Part shown: one piece after another, positions 41,734 to 54,100 of the stretch
Layout of the letters: every line of letters begins with the position of its first letter
Position numbering within the stretch: the first letter of the stretch is position 1
Assembly (NCBI GenBank): GCA_009823395.1
Contig: CM020518.1
Coordinates: 11,398,501-11,462,500 of the forward strand
Reading direction: 5' to 3'
Length of the DNA stretch: 64,000 bases
Source of the DNA: Thamnaconus septentrionalis
Taxonomy: Eukaryota; Chordata; Actinopteri; Tetraodontiformes; Monacanthidae
Program-made: the position numbers and the translations under genes
The notes under the pieces: generated by a model
The model's database searches: none
What the model saw: the letters and a program-made list of their open reading frames with translations, nothing else
What the model was told of the DNA's origin: nothing

Positions 41734-44700
41734 TCAGATGCCCCTGTATTCACGTGGGCAGGAGCTGACATAGAGCGGCTCGGCTGCGACCCCGCGCCTT
41801 GGAAAGAAGGGAAAAAAAGTGTAAATAATTGATGCTGATAAATGATTATTCAGATGCAGATAAAGCGGGAACACTCACTCCACCATGCGACAGCGGTGGG
41901 CAGACAGTCTGTTGTAGGCGTCGCCCAGATCCGTCACGGTCTGGGCGCTCCAGAGCCGCTCGGCCACGGCGCTGGCACGAGGCCTGCGGGCGAGAGGAGT
42001 TAACCTAAAGTGAGCGGGACTTTCGACCGGGTCGGTGAGAATTCGTGCAGGGACGAGTGCGTTACCAGAGCCTCGGCGTCAGGTTGGTGCCGTCCACGAA
42101 CTCCCCCCAGAGGCAGGCCTCTCCACCAATCACCAGCTTCTTCTGTTCCGCAGTCCCTGTTGGCCGAGGTCACAACAGTCAAAGTCAGATCTCTGCCCAA
42201 TCTAGAAAAGCCACAGAACTTGATGACACATAAACAGCTGATGTCATTGCAATGATTGACTAAGTTGTTTTTTTATTTCCTCCATTTTGCTCAACAGGCG
42301 TATTTGCACAGAAGTGACCGAGTTGCGTTAGGGAGGCCGAGGCGGGACGCATGCCGTTTTTACGTTAGTGCGCTAATGCTACCAAAGAAGCCGTGCAGCG
42401 TGGTTAGCGAGGGTGGTGAGGGTGGCGGCGGTGGTGGTGGGGGAGGGGACACACCGGCGAAATCCTGCGGGTCAGCCTTGTAATGGACATGCCAGTCCTG
42501 GCCGTAGGCGATACGGTTCAGGTACCAGGGAGTGGACAGCAGGGTCTTGTACCCTGCTGACGTAACATTTGCCATCTCTCTCTGGTATTGCTGCTGGTTT
42601 CCTTTCCAAACGTGGATAATTGTGTCTGCTTTCAGCTACACGGCACACATAGATACATACGCACACACACACACACACACACACACATACAGGCAGCACA
42701 GATGGCAAGATTGGGGACAAAGGAAATAGAAGACAGAGATAAAGAGTTTAGAGGGCCCATTATGAAAAACTGAGAAAAGAAAAGTTATAACTTGCCCATT
42801 TTGAGGTTTCTAGGTGTATGATTTTTTTTCACGTTCAAGTCGAGCTGATTATCATGGTTTTGTCTTGTGTTGAATGTGGGTGAGGCAGAGGAGGAAGTGG
42901 GTAGAGCGAGAGATAATCACTTTTTGCCTGTGCAGCTCAAACCAGCAAACCTTGATTATAGTTAGAAGTAGACCACCAAAATGAATTCATTGTAAAAAAA
43001 AAAAAAAAAAAAAGAGGTAAGGGTTGGAGACACCATCACTGACCCTGAAGTTTCACCACGTCAATCCCCAAAAAATATAGAAAGATGAGATGTTAAACCA
43101 CCAACCACCAACCACGGGGCCACATTCCGTCACTCATACACAACGTCAGGTCTGTGCAGATAATCAAACATAAGCCTGTTGAACAAAAGCCCAGAGTACT
43201 TTTGCAAATTCAGTTAGCCAGGCCGTAATCAGCAGATTGAATCAGTTGCATCACGCCCGGTTCACACTGGATGCAGAAGCGCCGCAGCACCTCCTGTTCA
43301 CACCGGACGCGCAAGTCTCCGCGACGGTCGACAAGCGCTTTTGCTCAGCTGCTGTTTACTCCCATTCAGACAACTCCCTCTACTTCCCACTTCCAAGCTC
43401 AATCTTACGACGTCCATCCTGACTTAAGTCGTCTCTGCCTCTCTCGATCTTTCTCCAATTTGTTTGTTATACACCCAAAACCCTCCCCCCCCGTAGCTCT
43501 CTTTTGTGTGCGTGTGTGTGTGTTGGTTTCATCTCTCTTGCACGCTGATACAAGATACTGACAAATATAACGTATACAAATGATCAAATCTGTCATTTAC
43601 GGTATTTTATTTTGAAAATTGACCAGATTTTCTCGTGTTTCTTGGAGCAACTTCCTGTCCAGGATTGCTCGCTGCTCGCGCGCAAAATAGACAAGCGGAG
43701 GTGCTACGCGTCTGGTGTGAACGACACCATCAATTATCATGAAGGTTGAAAAGAAGCGGACTCCGCTTCCGCGTCCAGTGTGAACCGGGCGTGAACCGGA
43801 CGCGTCAAGGTGCTGTTGAGAAGGGAAACTGACCGTTGAAGTTGAGCAGCTCAACCTTGTAGTACTTCTGCCAGTCCTGTGTGCTGCTAATGTAATCTAG
43901 GTACCAGGGGGCGGAGAGGATGGTGGTGTAGCCCTTCGCTGTCACCCTGCTCATCTCGTCAACATAGTTGCCGCCCTTCCACACATGCACTACAGTGTCT
44001 GGCTTCAGCTGGAACAGTTACAGACTCTTCAGGACATACTGTAGCCACGGATCACACCTCAACCTGTCAGACTTGTTTGACTAAACCTTCCCCCGTGACT
44101 ACTGCCAAGTGTCAATGATTGATGGCTTTGCTAAATGGAAATGGGAATCTTGCAGGCTGCACTTACCCAGGTCCTTCTAAGCCAATTACCCATTTGTCAT
44201 AATACTTAAATTACTCTACAAACAAGTCAGAAATAAGTCATTGTGCTAGCTAAATGGTGGCTATTGGCTACAATAACATTCCATTTAAACCCCATACTGT
44301 AAATGTGTATTCATCACAAAAGTAACTCAAAGATAACTTAAAGTGCTGGTCGATTTGCTGTGCATTTTTAACTTCCTTTGAAAAAGCTACACATACACTG
44401 GCAGCAAAATTGAAAATTAGAACTCAGTTTTAAACGTTGACTCTTAACTCACCGTAACACCATTGTCAAAGACCTCCTGCCAGATTATGTAGCCTTTATT
44501 GGTGCCGCTGACAATGTCCAACAGTCTGTAGTACACAAAGGGGAGATTAGCAAATGGCTTATTTCTAGTAAGACAGGAAACCAAGCTCTACTGCTCAACC
44601 TGCAACACACTTTTGGATATAGAAGGATTCCAGCTTGGTGTAGTCTTTTCCAAAGCCGTGCTGCTCCATGAACCTCTGAATGTCTGGATTGGTCTTCCTG

Positions 44701-47396
44701 CAGGAAAATGAGTGTTTTAAAAAAAAAAAACAGAAACAAACAAACTTCCAGTATATGTATCAAAGAAAAGTAGTTGCCCTGATATTGTCCTACCAGCAGG
44801 TGAAGTCCACCTCATCGCCACCCAGGTGGACGTAGGCGTCGGGGAACACGGTGCTGACCTCCTTGAAGAACGTTTTCATGAAGTCATATGTGGTGTTCAG
44901 AATGGGGTTCACGGGTCCAAAGCTGCCGGAGGGGGTTGACCCCGAGTAACAAGGTGTGAGCAGATCCTTCTGGCCTGAGAAGAAGAATGGACAATTTTGA
45001 AATGGCCGCAATCTGAATGGTTGGAAGAGGATGCCAAAAACACAAGAGTTGGGAAAACTCACCCTTGCCCCAAGACTGCGTGTGTCCCGGAGTGTCAAAC
45101 TCGGAGACGACACGAATTCCTCTGAGACGGGCAAACTCAATCACCATCTTTACGTCGGCGGGCGTGTACACGTGTGTGTAAGGGTGGTAAGCTCCCTGCG
45201 AACAAGAGGATGACAGGTCGTGTCAAACACAGGATCTTTAACCCACGCCTCTGGTTTAGCTACAATTTAAAGGACTAGCGTGTAAACTTTAGCGGCCTCT
45301 GATGGCAACATCGTCAACCAGCGTCACAGACCTGCTGGCTCAGCTGTGGAAAGGTCCGGCTCAGGTAGGGGAAGGACGGATCATCCACAATGTGCCAGTG
45401 AAAAACGTTAATCTTGTTCATGGCCATGGTTTCCTGCGTGAACACACACACACACAAAAAGAAGACAGACAAGTATATGAATAAAAATCACAACAGGAAA
45501 TTAATATAACATTAAAAAAAAAGAGAAACAAAAGCCCCAACTCACCAGATTAGCCAGGATGACTTTGACGGGCAAGAAATGGCGCGAGCTGTCCAGCAGG
45601 ATGCCTCTGTGTGCAAATCTGGGGAAGTCGCTGATGACGGTTGCATTGATGGTTTTCTGCAAACAGACGAGCGCATGCGTGCAACAACACGTGTACACCG
45701 TTTTGCATGAGGTGGAAAAGCCAATTCATGTCTTACCGCTCCGTGTTCATCTTCGTACACCAGCTGGCTGAAGGTTTCCAGACCTAAAAACAAAATTAGA
45801 ACAGAGAAACATTCATGAGCACATTGATTACTATTCCAAGCCTTAAATACAGAAGACAAGAGTGAAATGCTGATGAACAAATGGGGTGGGTGGATAAAAA
45901 AAAGTCTTACCATGCAGAGCTCCCCAGACCTTTGGCGCTTTGAGGATTGCTGACGAACTGTCGACGGAGAGCTCATCTGTGGAAGCAAACGTTAACGCAT
46001 TTAGTATTGCAAAAGTGTTTGAAGCTCGTTTAAAAAAAACAAAAAAAAAACAACAACATCATTGCACTAAGGTTTTTCAACAAATTTTGGGTGAAAGTGT
46101 GTGTCAAGTCCACTCATTAAAACTCTCAATTGTGATCAAGGTTTTCTGGTCCAGTGAGGTGAAAGCAAATATACAGAAGCAGATACAAATGCCCAGCATT
46201 TGCTAAAAATGCACTTTGTGCTGAAATTGCTTTTATATTGGTTTCCTTGACAATCACGCCTCTGCCAACAAAACATGGATAGAGGGTTCACTGAAGGTGC
46301 ACGCCTCCAAAGTCAATGAGGAAGCAGGAAGTGCAGCTGTGATTTAAACCCCGCCCTCCAGCCCCCACACACAATAACATACATACTTAAAGTCAGCTGA
46401 CAGTGAACACACTTTGGCCGAATTTCTAGGTCATCTAACAATAAACGCTGATTGGAGTGAATGTGCTTCCTGATCACATTCTCTTACTGTATTTATGGTT
46501 GCGCTTACAGTATCTGCTGCTTGCAGACCACTTTACTTCTGCTTTCTTTGGAACTATTCAAGTGTCATCTGCAGCAAGACTCAAGATCATTTAAAAACTT
46601 GCTCTAATATAATATAAATAGAACTTATGTGTTGAATATTTTCCATATGCGGGGGTGGAAATTAATTCTTCAACACAACAAGGAAATAATACAAATCTTT
46701 TTTGTATTCACACTGACTTGATTCCTGTACAAAGATAAGTATTTAAAAACAAAAAAATATATATACTGGAAAAGCAAGTGCAGACAGGTTTTTCAAGTTG
46801 ACAATGCCACACCGGAATTAAGATGATGGGTGAGAAGCCAGGTGGCAAATAAAGAAGACTCACATGACTCGTCGGAGTTGATGCTGGGATAGGCGTCACA
46901 CTCGGAGTCGGTGGACGTGATTACCACCTGCAGCTCTGTCAGCTCCGGGGGGTCGGCACGCCTGCTTTTGTACAGTCCCTGCCTTTTAGGGCTGCCAAAC
47001 ATGTATTCATAGTAGCTGCGGAGGTGAACAGGGGGGGGAGACAGAAAGTGCGAGGCCGGAAACGCCACGTTTAAAAAGACAACAACAACAATTAAAAAAA
47101 GGGGGGGCCAAATTGGGGCAGCCGTCTCACCGCCTGTAGGCGTCCTGTAGGAGGGCGCAGCTCGCGCCGACGGTGGACTCTTTGCCGTCAACGATTCGAA
47201 AGCTGAGGCCCGTCAGCTTGAGCGCAACCTGCGAGAGCTGCACTTTCTGCGGCAGGGGCCAGAGTGAGCCGAAGCGGGAGGGCTGCGCGACGAGCTCCGG
47301 CTCGTCGTCGTCCTTGTTGTCGAGATGGTGGTGCTGCCGGGCCCAGCAGAAGCCCAGGACCGCCAGCAACAGCAGGGAAGGCGCGGTGAGCTTCAT
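41734..47396 (-). CDS. hexb: Beta-hexosaminidase subunit beta, with a duplicated active-site exon
   Basis: Exons on the minus strand: 47396-47131, 47015-46864, 45976-45911, 45783-45737, 45656-45546, 45433-45332, 45195-45063, 44974-44794, 44697-44611, 44525-44453, 11a 44008-43834, 42156-42066, 41983-41879 and 41797-41734. They give 550 residues (human 556). A signal peptide ([19 protein letters not shown]) precedes the GH20 N-terminal and catalytic domains. The catalytic Asp-Glu pair lies in HLGGDEVDF at about residues 346-347, and WGEFVD and the ending [10 protein letters not shown] follow. This lysosomal enzyme removes terminal beta-linked GlcNAc/GalNAc. The seen sequence is HEXB-like rather than HEXA-like overall ([18 protein letters not shown]-type region). 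Using exon 11b (42635-42455) in place of 11a gives 552 residues. Confidence 0.93.
42455..42635 (-). CDS. hexb: hexb exon 11b (alpha-type specificity pair)
   Basis: 181 bases, opening [13 protein letters not shown] and containing [18 protein letters not shown] acceptor and GTGTGT donor, same phases as 11a. About 31 of 58 aligned residues match 11a. Asn-Arg (about 446-447 if used) matches human HEXA Asn423-Arg424, and DTII, WYLNRI and YGxDW are HEXA-like. The frame is open with no decay, so it looks functional. Not being part of a separate gene, it needs the common flanking exons. Confidence 0.85.
42661..42686. repeat. (CA)n microsatellite upstream of hexb exon 11b
   Basis: Thirteen CA units on the plus strand (GT on the transcribed strand), 25 bases before the exon 11b acceptor. 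They lie in the branch-point and polypyrimidine zone. Confidence 0.95.
43254..43791. mobile_element. Miniature inverted-repeat element between hexb exons 11a and 11b
   Basis: The left end CGCCCGGTTCACACTGGATG matches the inverted right end CGCCCGGTTCACACTGGACG and onward, about 25 of 28 bases. The interior has no coding frame. Target-site duplication is not clear. Confidence 0.75.
43834..44008 (-). CDS. hexb: hexb exon 11a (beta-type specificity pair)
   Basis: 175 bases, opening [13 protein letters not shown] and containing [15 protein letters not shown]. It enters in phase 0 and leaves in phase 1. Asp-Tyr at about residues 444-445 aligns with human beta Asp452-Leu453. Good CAG acceptor and GTCAGT donor. 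Confidence 0.9.
44009..44452 (-). other. hexb: hexb intron 10
   Basis: Intron of about 440 bases between exon 10 and exon 11a. No repeat or second exon copy seen. Confidence 0.7.
45977..46863 (-). other. hexb: hexb intron 2
   Basis: AT-rich intron of about 890 bases. No additional exon or recognisable repeat seen. Confidence 0.6.
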
Positions 47397-47926
47397 GCTT
47401 GTGAGCGCAGCACGGTAAGAAACGCGGGAGTCACGAGACTGGGCCGAACGGCGAGCATTTGAAGGAAGAGAAGAGCGGGGAGGCGGGACTACAGTGGCGG
47501 AAGCAATTAACATATATTTTTTTTAAAGGGGTAATACACCGGGGTACGCCTTCGTGCTTAGGAACGGTTGACGCCAGCTTGAATGGCTCCTCCTTACCTG
47601 TCGCCTGTTGCTAGTAGTTGTAGTACAGGTAGCTAGCAGAGCACGTGTTCATACTGAGCGTAGGCCATGACTGATGCAATTTTTTTTTTTTTTTAAATGC
47701 GTAAATTACCCACCCACGCTTTCACGAAACCAAACACGTTAACGGTAAGTATTGATGTGTAATTGGTGTATTAAGGGAAGTAGTTTTAACGTTATCGATA
47801 TGTACAATTTTACATTCACCTAAATACACATTTACTCAAAGAAGCTAATACAAAAACAAACTGGCAAACAAAATTTAGTACATACAGGGTATTAACAGGG
47901 TTGTTGTGCTAATATTAACAACGTAA

Positions 47927-48698
47927 TGTCACACTGTGGTGAGGTTTTGTCTTGTCTTGGGGTTTTGTCTCGTCATTTCCTGTTTTATTTTGACAGCCTA
48001 ACTCGGCTTCCTCTCGTTTCAGATCACGCCCCCCTCCTCACATTATATCATCCTGTGACACCTGTGCGTCTGACCCAATTAACCATTGTTTTTCCCCCCG
48101 CTTGTGACTTGTTACCCAAAGTCTGCGTGTCCCTTGTCTTGTGCAAGAGTGTCTTTGTTTGTCACGTCTAGCCCTGTACCCGCACAGCCAGAGCTCAAAG
48201 ATTACACTGTAAGCCAGTTGTTCCTCGAGATCGAGTGATTTTTTATTTTTATTTTGCCGCGATAAGTTTTGTTATTAGAAGATAGATATTGTCCGTTCAT
48301 TTATATTCTGAGTTCCTTCCTCTTCTGTAGAGTAGATTATTATTTGTAGTTTAGCCTTTGCCTTTCCTCCTTGTGAGTGATTTTCGTTTTGGAACTTGTT
48401 AGACTTGCTTTTGGTTTTATATGCTGTGGTCCCTTTTTCCCTCCTTGCGAGTGATTTTGATTTTGTGAGCTTCTTAGACTAGGTTTTGTTTAGATTATAT
48501 GGACGTAAGTCCTTTGGCCTCCTCAGGAGCGATTTTCTGTTCTCTTAATTTTCTCCCCCAGATTGCTTAGAAATCATAAGGAGTTTCATAGCCTAATTGT
48601 TTGATCACACTGATCTGAATTTTAGTTGCGAGTATAATACATTTACTTTTGGCCTCAATCCTCTGCGTCGGAGTCCTGCCTCTAGTCCGGGCCTGACA
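47927..48698. mobile_element. Solo LTR of a retrotransposon
   Basis: Begins TGTCACACTG and ends GGGCCTGACA, the TG...CA inverted ends of an LTR. It is flanked by CGTAA (47922-47926) and CATAA (48699-48703), a 5-bp target duplication with one CpG-type change. Its T-rich body with TCTTGTCTTG and CCTGTG motifs resembles LTRs common in fish. No internal region (gag/pol) is present. Three diverged units of about 75 bases with GAGTGATTTT lie at about 48355-48580. Confidence 0.65.
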
Positions 48699-50280
48699 CA
48701 TAATTTGATATATGAGTGGGATGGGTCTTTAATCATTTGCTGCTGGGTCAAGCTGAAAGGACTAAATGTGATTCAAAGAAGGGCTCACAGATTTTGTCAA
48801 ATTTTGACAGAACCACAGAGAGCGCTAACCTCTCTCTCTCCCCCCCCCTCTTATTTCATCAAATATAGAACATTCCTAATCCACACAGAGTGAGGATGGT
48901 CATCAGGATTATTCCAGAGCAACGATACAACATGTCTTGCCAACAAGAAGAAAAAGCAACAAGCTCAACAGCTTTTTTGGTAAGACGCCAAGACACAGCA
49001 ACTCGTGCGGGGCAAATGGTGGCAGGTGTGGTTGCTAAAAGAGAATCAAAAGACACTCTTCCAAATCAGAATGAGAGTAGCTTGTATGACGACACAGGAG
49101 AGCAGTTTGTAATCACTAAAAAGTAATCCATACTGGACAGTCTCATGGACAGGAAAGTTTATTTAATGTAACTTTGTGAAAAGCTGTTTCTGGCCCCTAT
49201 TAGCTGTACCTCTGATTGAGCACAGACTTTTTTTTTCTCACATTTCTCACTCAACTGTTCAATTAAAGGGGTGCTTGCATTTCACAGCAGTCAAAATAAT
49301 GGCGGCTGAGAAATTCATGCACGTCTTATTTCTATTGTGTCCTTTTGTAGTGTAAAGCTGTTTCCACCAGGTATTTTGTGCACCTCTGACTAGACACAGG
49401 AAATTTGATAACTTGCCACCAACTTCACGATGTAATTATACTTAAATTATCTAACTACACGAATCACACAACTGCAATAATTTATAACAGTATTAAGGCA
49501 ACTGGCCTAACTGTATGTTGTGTTGCGGTATGCCCCCAGAGGGCACACACCATAGGGCTCAGAAATATTTTGTCCACTAGATGGCTCTCTTGTCTTGTGG
49601 ATCGCATTCAGCTGAGTTTCCAGGGGCCTGTTGCACAAAGTGGGTTTTCTGGAAACCCTATTTATGGTTGAACTCAGAGTTTTGTGATACTTCCTTTGTG
49701 AAAGGAGACAGCGCGGCGTTGCGCTTATCTCACTTAAAGGCTAACATGCCGTATTTTGAAAATAGTGTAATTTTTGTCAATTTGAAAAAGCGCTTACGAG
49801 GAGAAAAACAGGGGGAAAAGGGTCTGTACTCACCACAACCCTAGTGCAATACAAGGTGATCCAAAAAAAGTAGTAACATTACAGCCGCAGGGTCTGGACT
49901 ACACTAGAGAGCCAAAAGTACAGGGGCCACAGCAAGGCCACAGATGAGGACTCGTTCAAGATGTCCAGGGTTAAATTGGACTTTCTGTTTCCTACCACAA
50001 AGAACCATAATGTCTTTATAATCCTATACGAGGATGACACATGTTGTGTCCGTGGTATTTACTGCTCAGCCTGTGGTGACCCAACCAAACATAATAGTAT
50101 CTTATTGGCTACTGCAGTATTTTAAATGTCGCAGATCCATGAAAACAACAACATACCAATTAGACTACCTGCGTTGACCCTGGTCTCATTATCAAACCTT
50201 GAATCTGTTTAGCCATTTTTCCAGACTGGGGAAGAAAACAAACATTAAATCACATGTTCTGTAACTATCATTATAGTAAT

Positions 50281-50303
50281 GATGATGATGATGATGATGA
50301 TGA
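50281..50303. repeat. (GAT)n microsatellite
   Basis: About eight GAT units in intergenic sequence upstream of enc1. Confidence 0.95.
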
Positions 50304-50689
50304 TAAAAAGCCAAAGTATTATACAATGGTAACAACATCATATAAAAAAATGTTGAGTTATTTACAAAAACCAAAATATGGCATATTTTTTCCAATTTAA
50401 AAAAAATACAATATATCTTGACGGGAATATACAGTAAAGTAAAACAATGATACACTTTAAACGGGGGAAATGGTAGTCCACTAATTCTCAAGTTCTCCCA
50501 TTTCACTCAGTTATGTTTCTAATAACAATTGTATTGGGTGACTCATAATGTGGACGCAACATTTGAACAAGTGCAGATTACAAATTTTGCACAAAGTTGA
50601 AAACGAAATGCCTTTAACTCCCTCAATTCACTGAAGGAATGGGCTTCAAATTCAGCATAAATTTGAAGGCAATTTCTGAAAAGCCCGAT

Positions 50690-51186
50690 GCGCAACGTTT
50701 GCTTGGGATCTCATCTCGGCGAATGGGCGCTCACTCTCTGTCGTTTTATTTCCCGACCGGAGTGAGACGTCCCTCCCCTCCTGCCGCTCTAAACACACCC
50801 ACCGATCGCTGCTAGAAGTGGACCGGCGGCGCAGGCGGAGGAGCCACATTCGCGAGCAGAGCAGCGCTCCAGCAGATCGCCTCACTTCACCCTCGGCTCG
50901 CCCGCTACGCCCGACGTCCAGCGTTTATCAGCTATATCAGACGTAAAGGGCAAAAAACCCGACCTAGTTTGGAGCGATCGCACCGGCCTCGTTTTGACCG
51001 AGCGTCCTGCCCCGCGTCTTGCTGGAAGCGGAGGGCGGTTGGGTGTTTTGGGAGGAGAGCAGAAGAATAATAACAAAGGAGTCGCTCCAATCCGCGGGCG
51101 CACGGCTTGCATCGTGGCTCTCTCCGAAGTGGCATGTTCGACGGGGACTGCGGACACGATTGAACTCCTACTTTCAGACAAAGAGG
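50690..51186 (+). other. enc1: enc1 first (untranslated) exon and CpG-rich promoter
   Basis: GC-rich, CpG-dense sequence ends at a strong GTGAGTG donor (51187-51193) preceded by GACAAAGAG. No coding frame continues from it into exon 2, so it is 5'UTR. The start site is inferred from composition only. Confidence 0.55.
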
Positions 51187-54100
51187 TGAGTGAACGCACA
51201 GCACACACACACACACACATACACAGAAACACGCACATCGTATCCGATCGGTTAAGCTGTTTCGCCGTTCGCTCCTCCGTGCGGATTACTGTGTGCGATC
51301 ACCTGCCTGGTGGATGGCGGAGAAACTCCGGGCTGTGGCAGGGAAAGCGCATCAGAGAGGTGGAAAACCAACGGGAGGCACAATAGAACGATGCTGATAT
51401 TACATCTCATTCGGTCTCGTTTTGCGACGTTTACGATACCGTTCGTTTATTTTCAGTCTATACGAAACGTGCGTATGTGTATAATCGGCTCATTTGCTGC
51501 ATGCTCGGGGTGTAACGGGAGAAAATCCGGGGGCTGATACCCTCTTCCCTTTGAAACGCGGATTATGTGCAGGAAACCTCCCCTCCAGTGGCGTAAATGT
51601 GCGCACTTGACGCTGTAAATCGAACCCCTTTATTCGACCAAAGCAGACTGATGTAGGCGTGCAGATCCACCGTGGCTCCTGATATTTGTGCATCATTCCG
51701 GCGTCAAGCCCACCACCTCCTCCGCTCCACCCAAAAGTGGCCGTCGTACAGGGCTGGCCCCATGTAAGCCCCCCCTTGTTTACTTTTGAAGTTTCTCAGC
51801 CCCCCCTCCCCAAGCCCTCCTCTTCTGAGTCCACGCTTGACTGTGGACACCTGGCAATAATTTTTGGAGCAGCCAGGCCTCGGAGAGAGTCCAGGGGCTG
51901 AGTGTGTGCATGCCTCGGTTCTTTCTTCTTCTCCTCCTCTTTTATTTTTTTCCCCCTTTTTTGTTGCAGAGTGGGAGGCTTGTGTGCTTTCCGGTTGTCT
52001 GTTGACTGATGTGGGTCTGTTTTCATTGAGAGGATGAGGATGAGAACTAAATCACAGCCGTCTTCCTCCTCTCAAGGCTTCTGCTGCTGTATTTGTGGTA
52101 GAGCTTCTCACTTTAGGAAGATGAATAAGTATTATTTTTTTAAATAATTAAAAATGCAAAACTATGCACCAGACAAAATTGCGGGAGAGGCAAATTACAT
52201 CAGTGTTGCATAATTTGCACGTCAACGTTGTGTAAGGAAGCTTATTGTCAATTTATTTTTAAGATCTTCAGATTGTCATTGATACCTGCAGAATTGAAAT
52301 GAAACCCTCGCTTAGTCAGACAGATGTCATTCAGTTTGCATCAGTGATTGTTTGGGATGTTTGAACAGTAACTGTGGCATCTTTACTGTCAACAACCGGT
52401 TTAAACTAATAATCTGATTTGTGTGGTTATATGAGGCAGCAATAATCTGATTTCCCCAATAATCTGTGTTAACGTGCGTCGGGCTGAAGTTTGGTCGTCT
52501 TAATGCACCCGTGCTCCAAATTGGTGCCAAGCTGAGTTGTGCAAGAATCCATAGAACATTCCTGTTTAAAACTATTCCAGCTTTAATGATATTCACTAGT
52601 TTTGGTATGGCTCCTTTAAAAAAAACCAAAAAAAAAAAAAAAACCTGGGCATTTCACAAACAAGCTAATTTGTAACACAAAGCTTAATTTTATATTTAAA
52701 TCGCAAATTTGTCAACACAGTGCTGGCAGGTTTACCCTCTAATCCAGGCTTTATCCTTATATATTCAAATGGCCATAAGTACATTGTTTACTGCTCTTTG
52801 TGTTTTCTATCCATGCACTCCAGCTTTGTATGAGAGCGTACTTGAAAGAGAATTGAAAAAGTGAGCTTTTACATTTTGCAAAGCAAAGAAAGAAAAATCA
52901 GTAGTAGTTGTATATCATTTAACAATACGGTAAAGAAGGAAAGAAAACAGGAATGTACAAGCGTCGATTACCATAATTCTAGCACTGAATAGGACATCAA
53001 AGGCAAATTAAGTGAAATTCAAAGTCACCTCACAGGTAAATTACAGAGGTGGAGAGTAGAAAGTAGAGACTCGAACAAACCCAAATATTTGCTGCTTTGC
53101 AGCAAACTTGCTGTTGCCGAGGCAAGAGCAGCGGCTCTTTCATTTTCGTGGAGGAAATGAACAGTGCAGTCAACAGGTTGTTTGGCAGAGTAGCAAGTAG
53201 ACACGATGCATATGAAAATGCTTCTCAGGAAAAGGCCCTGATTTATTAGCAGCACTTACTCGCCATCGCCCTTAACACTTCCAGTTTGAAAACATAAGCT
53301 GCGGTGTCAGTGTGTGAACATGTGTGAGTGTGTGTTTTTATGTGTGAGTGTGTGTTTAGGGTATTCTCATTTTAGCTGAGCCAGAGGCCAGAAGGTGACG
53401 AGTAGCCAGTCTTGTCAGTCCTGGAATGCCATCAGTCCAGTTGAACCAAAGGTTGCTGTCGGTTTAAAATTTCATCAACATGCCTTAAAATAAACTCTTT
53501 GCCTGAAACCCTACTGTGCAGTTCCAGGGAAGCTATGCATGTTAGAGGTTCATTATGTAAAAATTTGTTTCTTGGAATTGTATCAAAATTTAAAAACTGG
53601 TGTGATGATGTAAGACAAAACGTTTGACTAACCTCAGCGTTTCCATTCTATATCCTCCGTCTGCGCTGCAACGAACTACTACCCGTGCAATATTTGGTGT
53701 GAAATTCATGTACTGGACTAGTTTTATGTTTCAAACGCGAAACTTTGAATTGCCCGTAATCAAATCTGCACACTTGTCCATGCTGGATATATTATGCTAA
53801 CACATGCTGCAGGTTGCCCTTATTTTCGTGAACAGCTGCACCAAAACCTGTTTGAGAATAAAAACATTACACAGAGCAGCTGGTTTGGGGAGTTAGCCTG
53901 ATAGGAGTTTAATTGTGCCTGTGGAATGAAGGACAATAAAAGCTCTGTGGGAGCTGTTTGAGTAACATTCTTGAGAAGAAAGTCCCCATTAGTCCTTCAT
54001 TTGTTCCCCAACGCCTGGCTTTTCATGATACCGAGGTGTGCACATTGTTTTTTAGGAGTGGATGATGCAACTTAAAGGAAATTGGAGAACATCCTCTCAT

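Larger units (their letters stand above)
47397..50650. other. Divergent intergenic region between hexb and enc1
   Basis: Contains the hexb promoter side (GC-rich just beyond 47396), a solo LTR (47927-48698), then AT-rich sequence with an ATG (GAT)n tract at 50281-50303. No protein gene recognised. The open frames at 48890-49126 and 49405-49844 have no domain I know. Confidence 0.5.

Noticed and set aside
42455..42635. hexb exon 11b as a piece of a separate hexa gene
   Set aside because: No other HEXA-like exons lie around it, and it shares phase and orientation with the hexb exons on both sides.
48890..49126. 78-codon open frame after the solo LTR
   Set aside because: No similarity to gag, pol or any cellular domain; short and unsupported.
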